Origin: Firmicutes bacterium CAG:341
Lineage (GTDB): Bacteria; Bacillota; Clostridia; Oscillospirales; Acutalibacteraceae
NCBI GenBank assembly: GCA_000434995.1
Contig: FR895318.1
Coordinates: 151,659-165,471 of the forward strand
Direction of reading: 5' to 3'
DNA length: 13,813 nt
The notes beneath the pieces were generated by a model. The model had not been told where the DNA came from. It did not search any database and saw only the letters and a list, made by a program, of their open reading frames with translations. Each line of letters begins with the position of its first letter. The first letter of the stretch is position 1. Shown in pieces: positions 13,794-13,813 of this stretch. Position numbers and translations under genes: made by a program.

Positions 13794-13813
13794 GTGAAAG
13801 TCGCAAGAAAAGA

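Noticed and set aside
1..13813. CRISPR arrays, insertion sequences, tRNA or rRNA genes, phage genes
   Set aside because: No regularly spaced repeats, transposase, integrase or structural RNA signatures were seen in either strand apart from the T-box leader.

Overview
The window is low-GC, AT-biased DNA from a spore-forming member of the Firmicutes, class Clostridia. The style of the proteins suggests a gut Ruminococcaceae/Oscillospirales relative, but this is inference and no species can be named. Supporting signs are strong AGGAGG-type ribosome binding sites, TTGACA-N17-TAATAT promoters, a T-box leader, a spoIIA sporulation operon and a lysine-rich fibronectin III fragment.

Layout. (1) 38-661, minus strand: a two-gene unit with a 61-residue two-helix membrane protein followed directly by a DUF523 protein. 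(2) 904-6544, plus strand: a purine salvage and uptake block. It holds xanthine phosphoribosyltransferase (xpt), a BMP-family substrate-binding lipoprotein, a double-domain ABC ATPase and two permeases of the NupNOPQ/PnrABCDE type, and ends in a strong intrinsic terminator. Imported purine nucleosides or bases could be converted to nucleotides by the adjacent xpt. (3) 6598-10702: a textbook promoter, a valine T-box leader (specifier GUA), valS, and a short folC that begins on the base after the valS stop. A terminator hairpin follows. (4) 10782-12194: spoIIAA-spoIIAB-sigF, overlapping genes for the forespore sigma-F switch. (5) 12196-12516: an in-frame fibronectin III-like coding remnant with no start codon, directly after sigF. 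(6) 12572-13486, minus strand: metA with Glu111, which predicts acetyl-CoA use, separated from the remnant by a bidirectional terminator. (7) 13487-13813: an AT-rich divergent intergenic region with the metA promoter and a strong promoter facing out of the window.

Most of the window is conserved Clostridia housekeeping DNA and I see no clearly new multi-gene system. The points most worth a second look are the startless fibronectin fragment after sigF, the hairpin-terminator just before spoIIAA, the shortened FolC and sigma-F, the departures from consensus in the ABC ATPase and Xpt, and several inverted repeats in the purine block.
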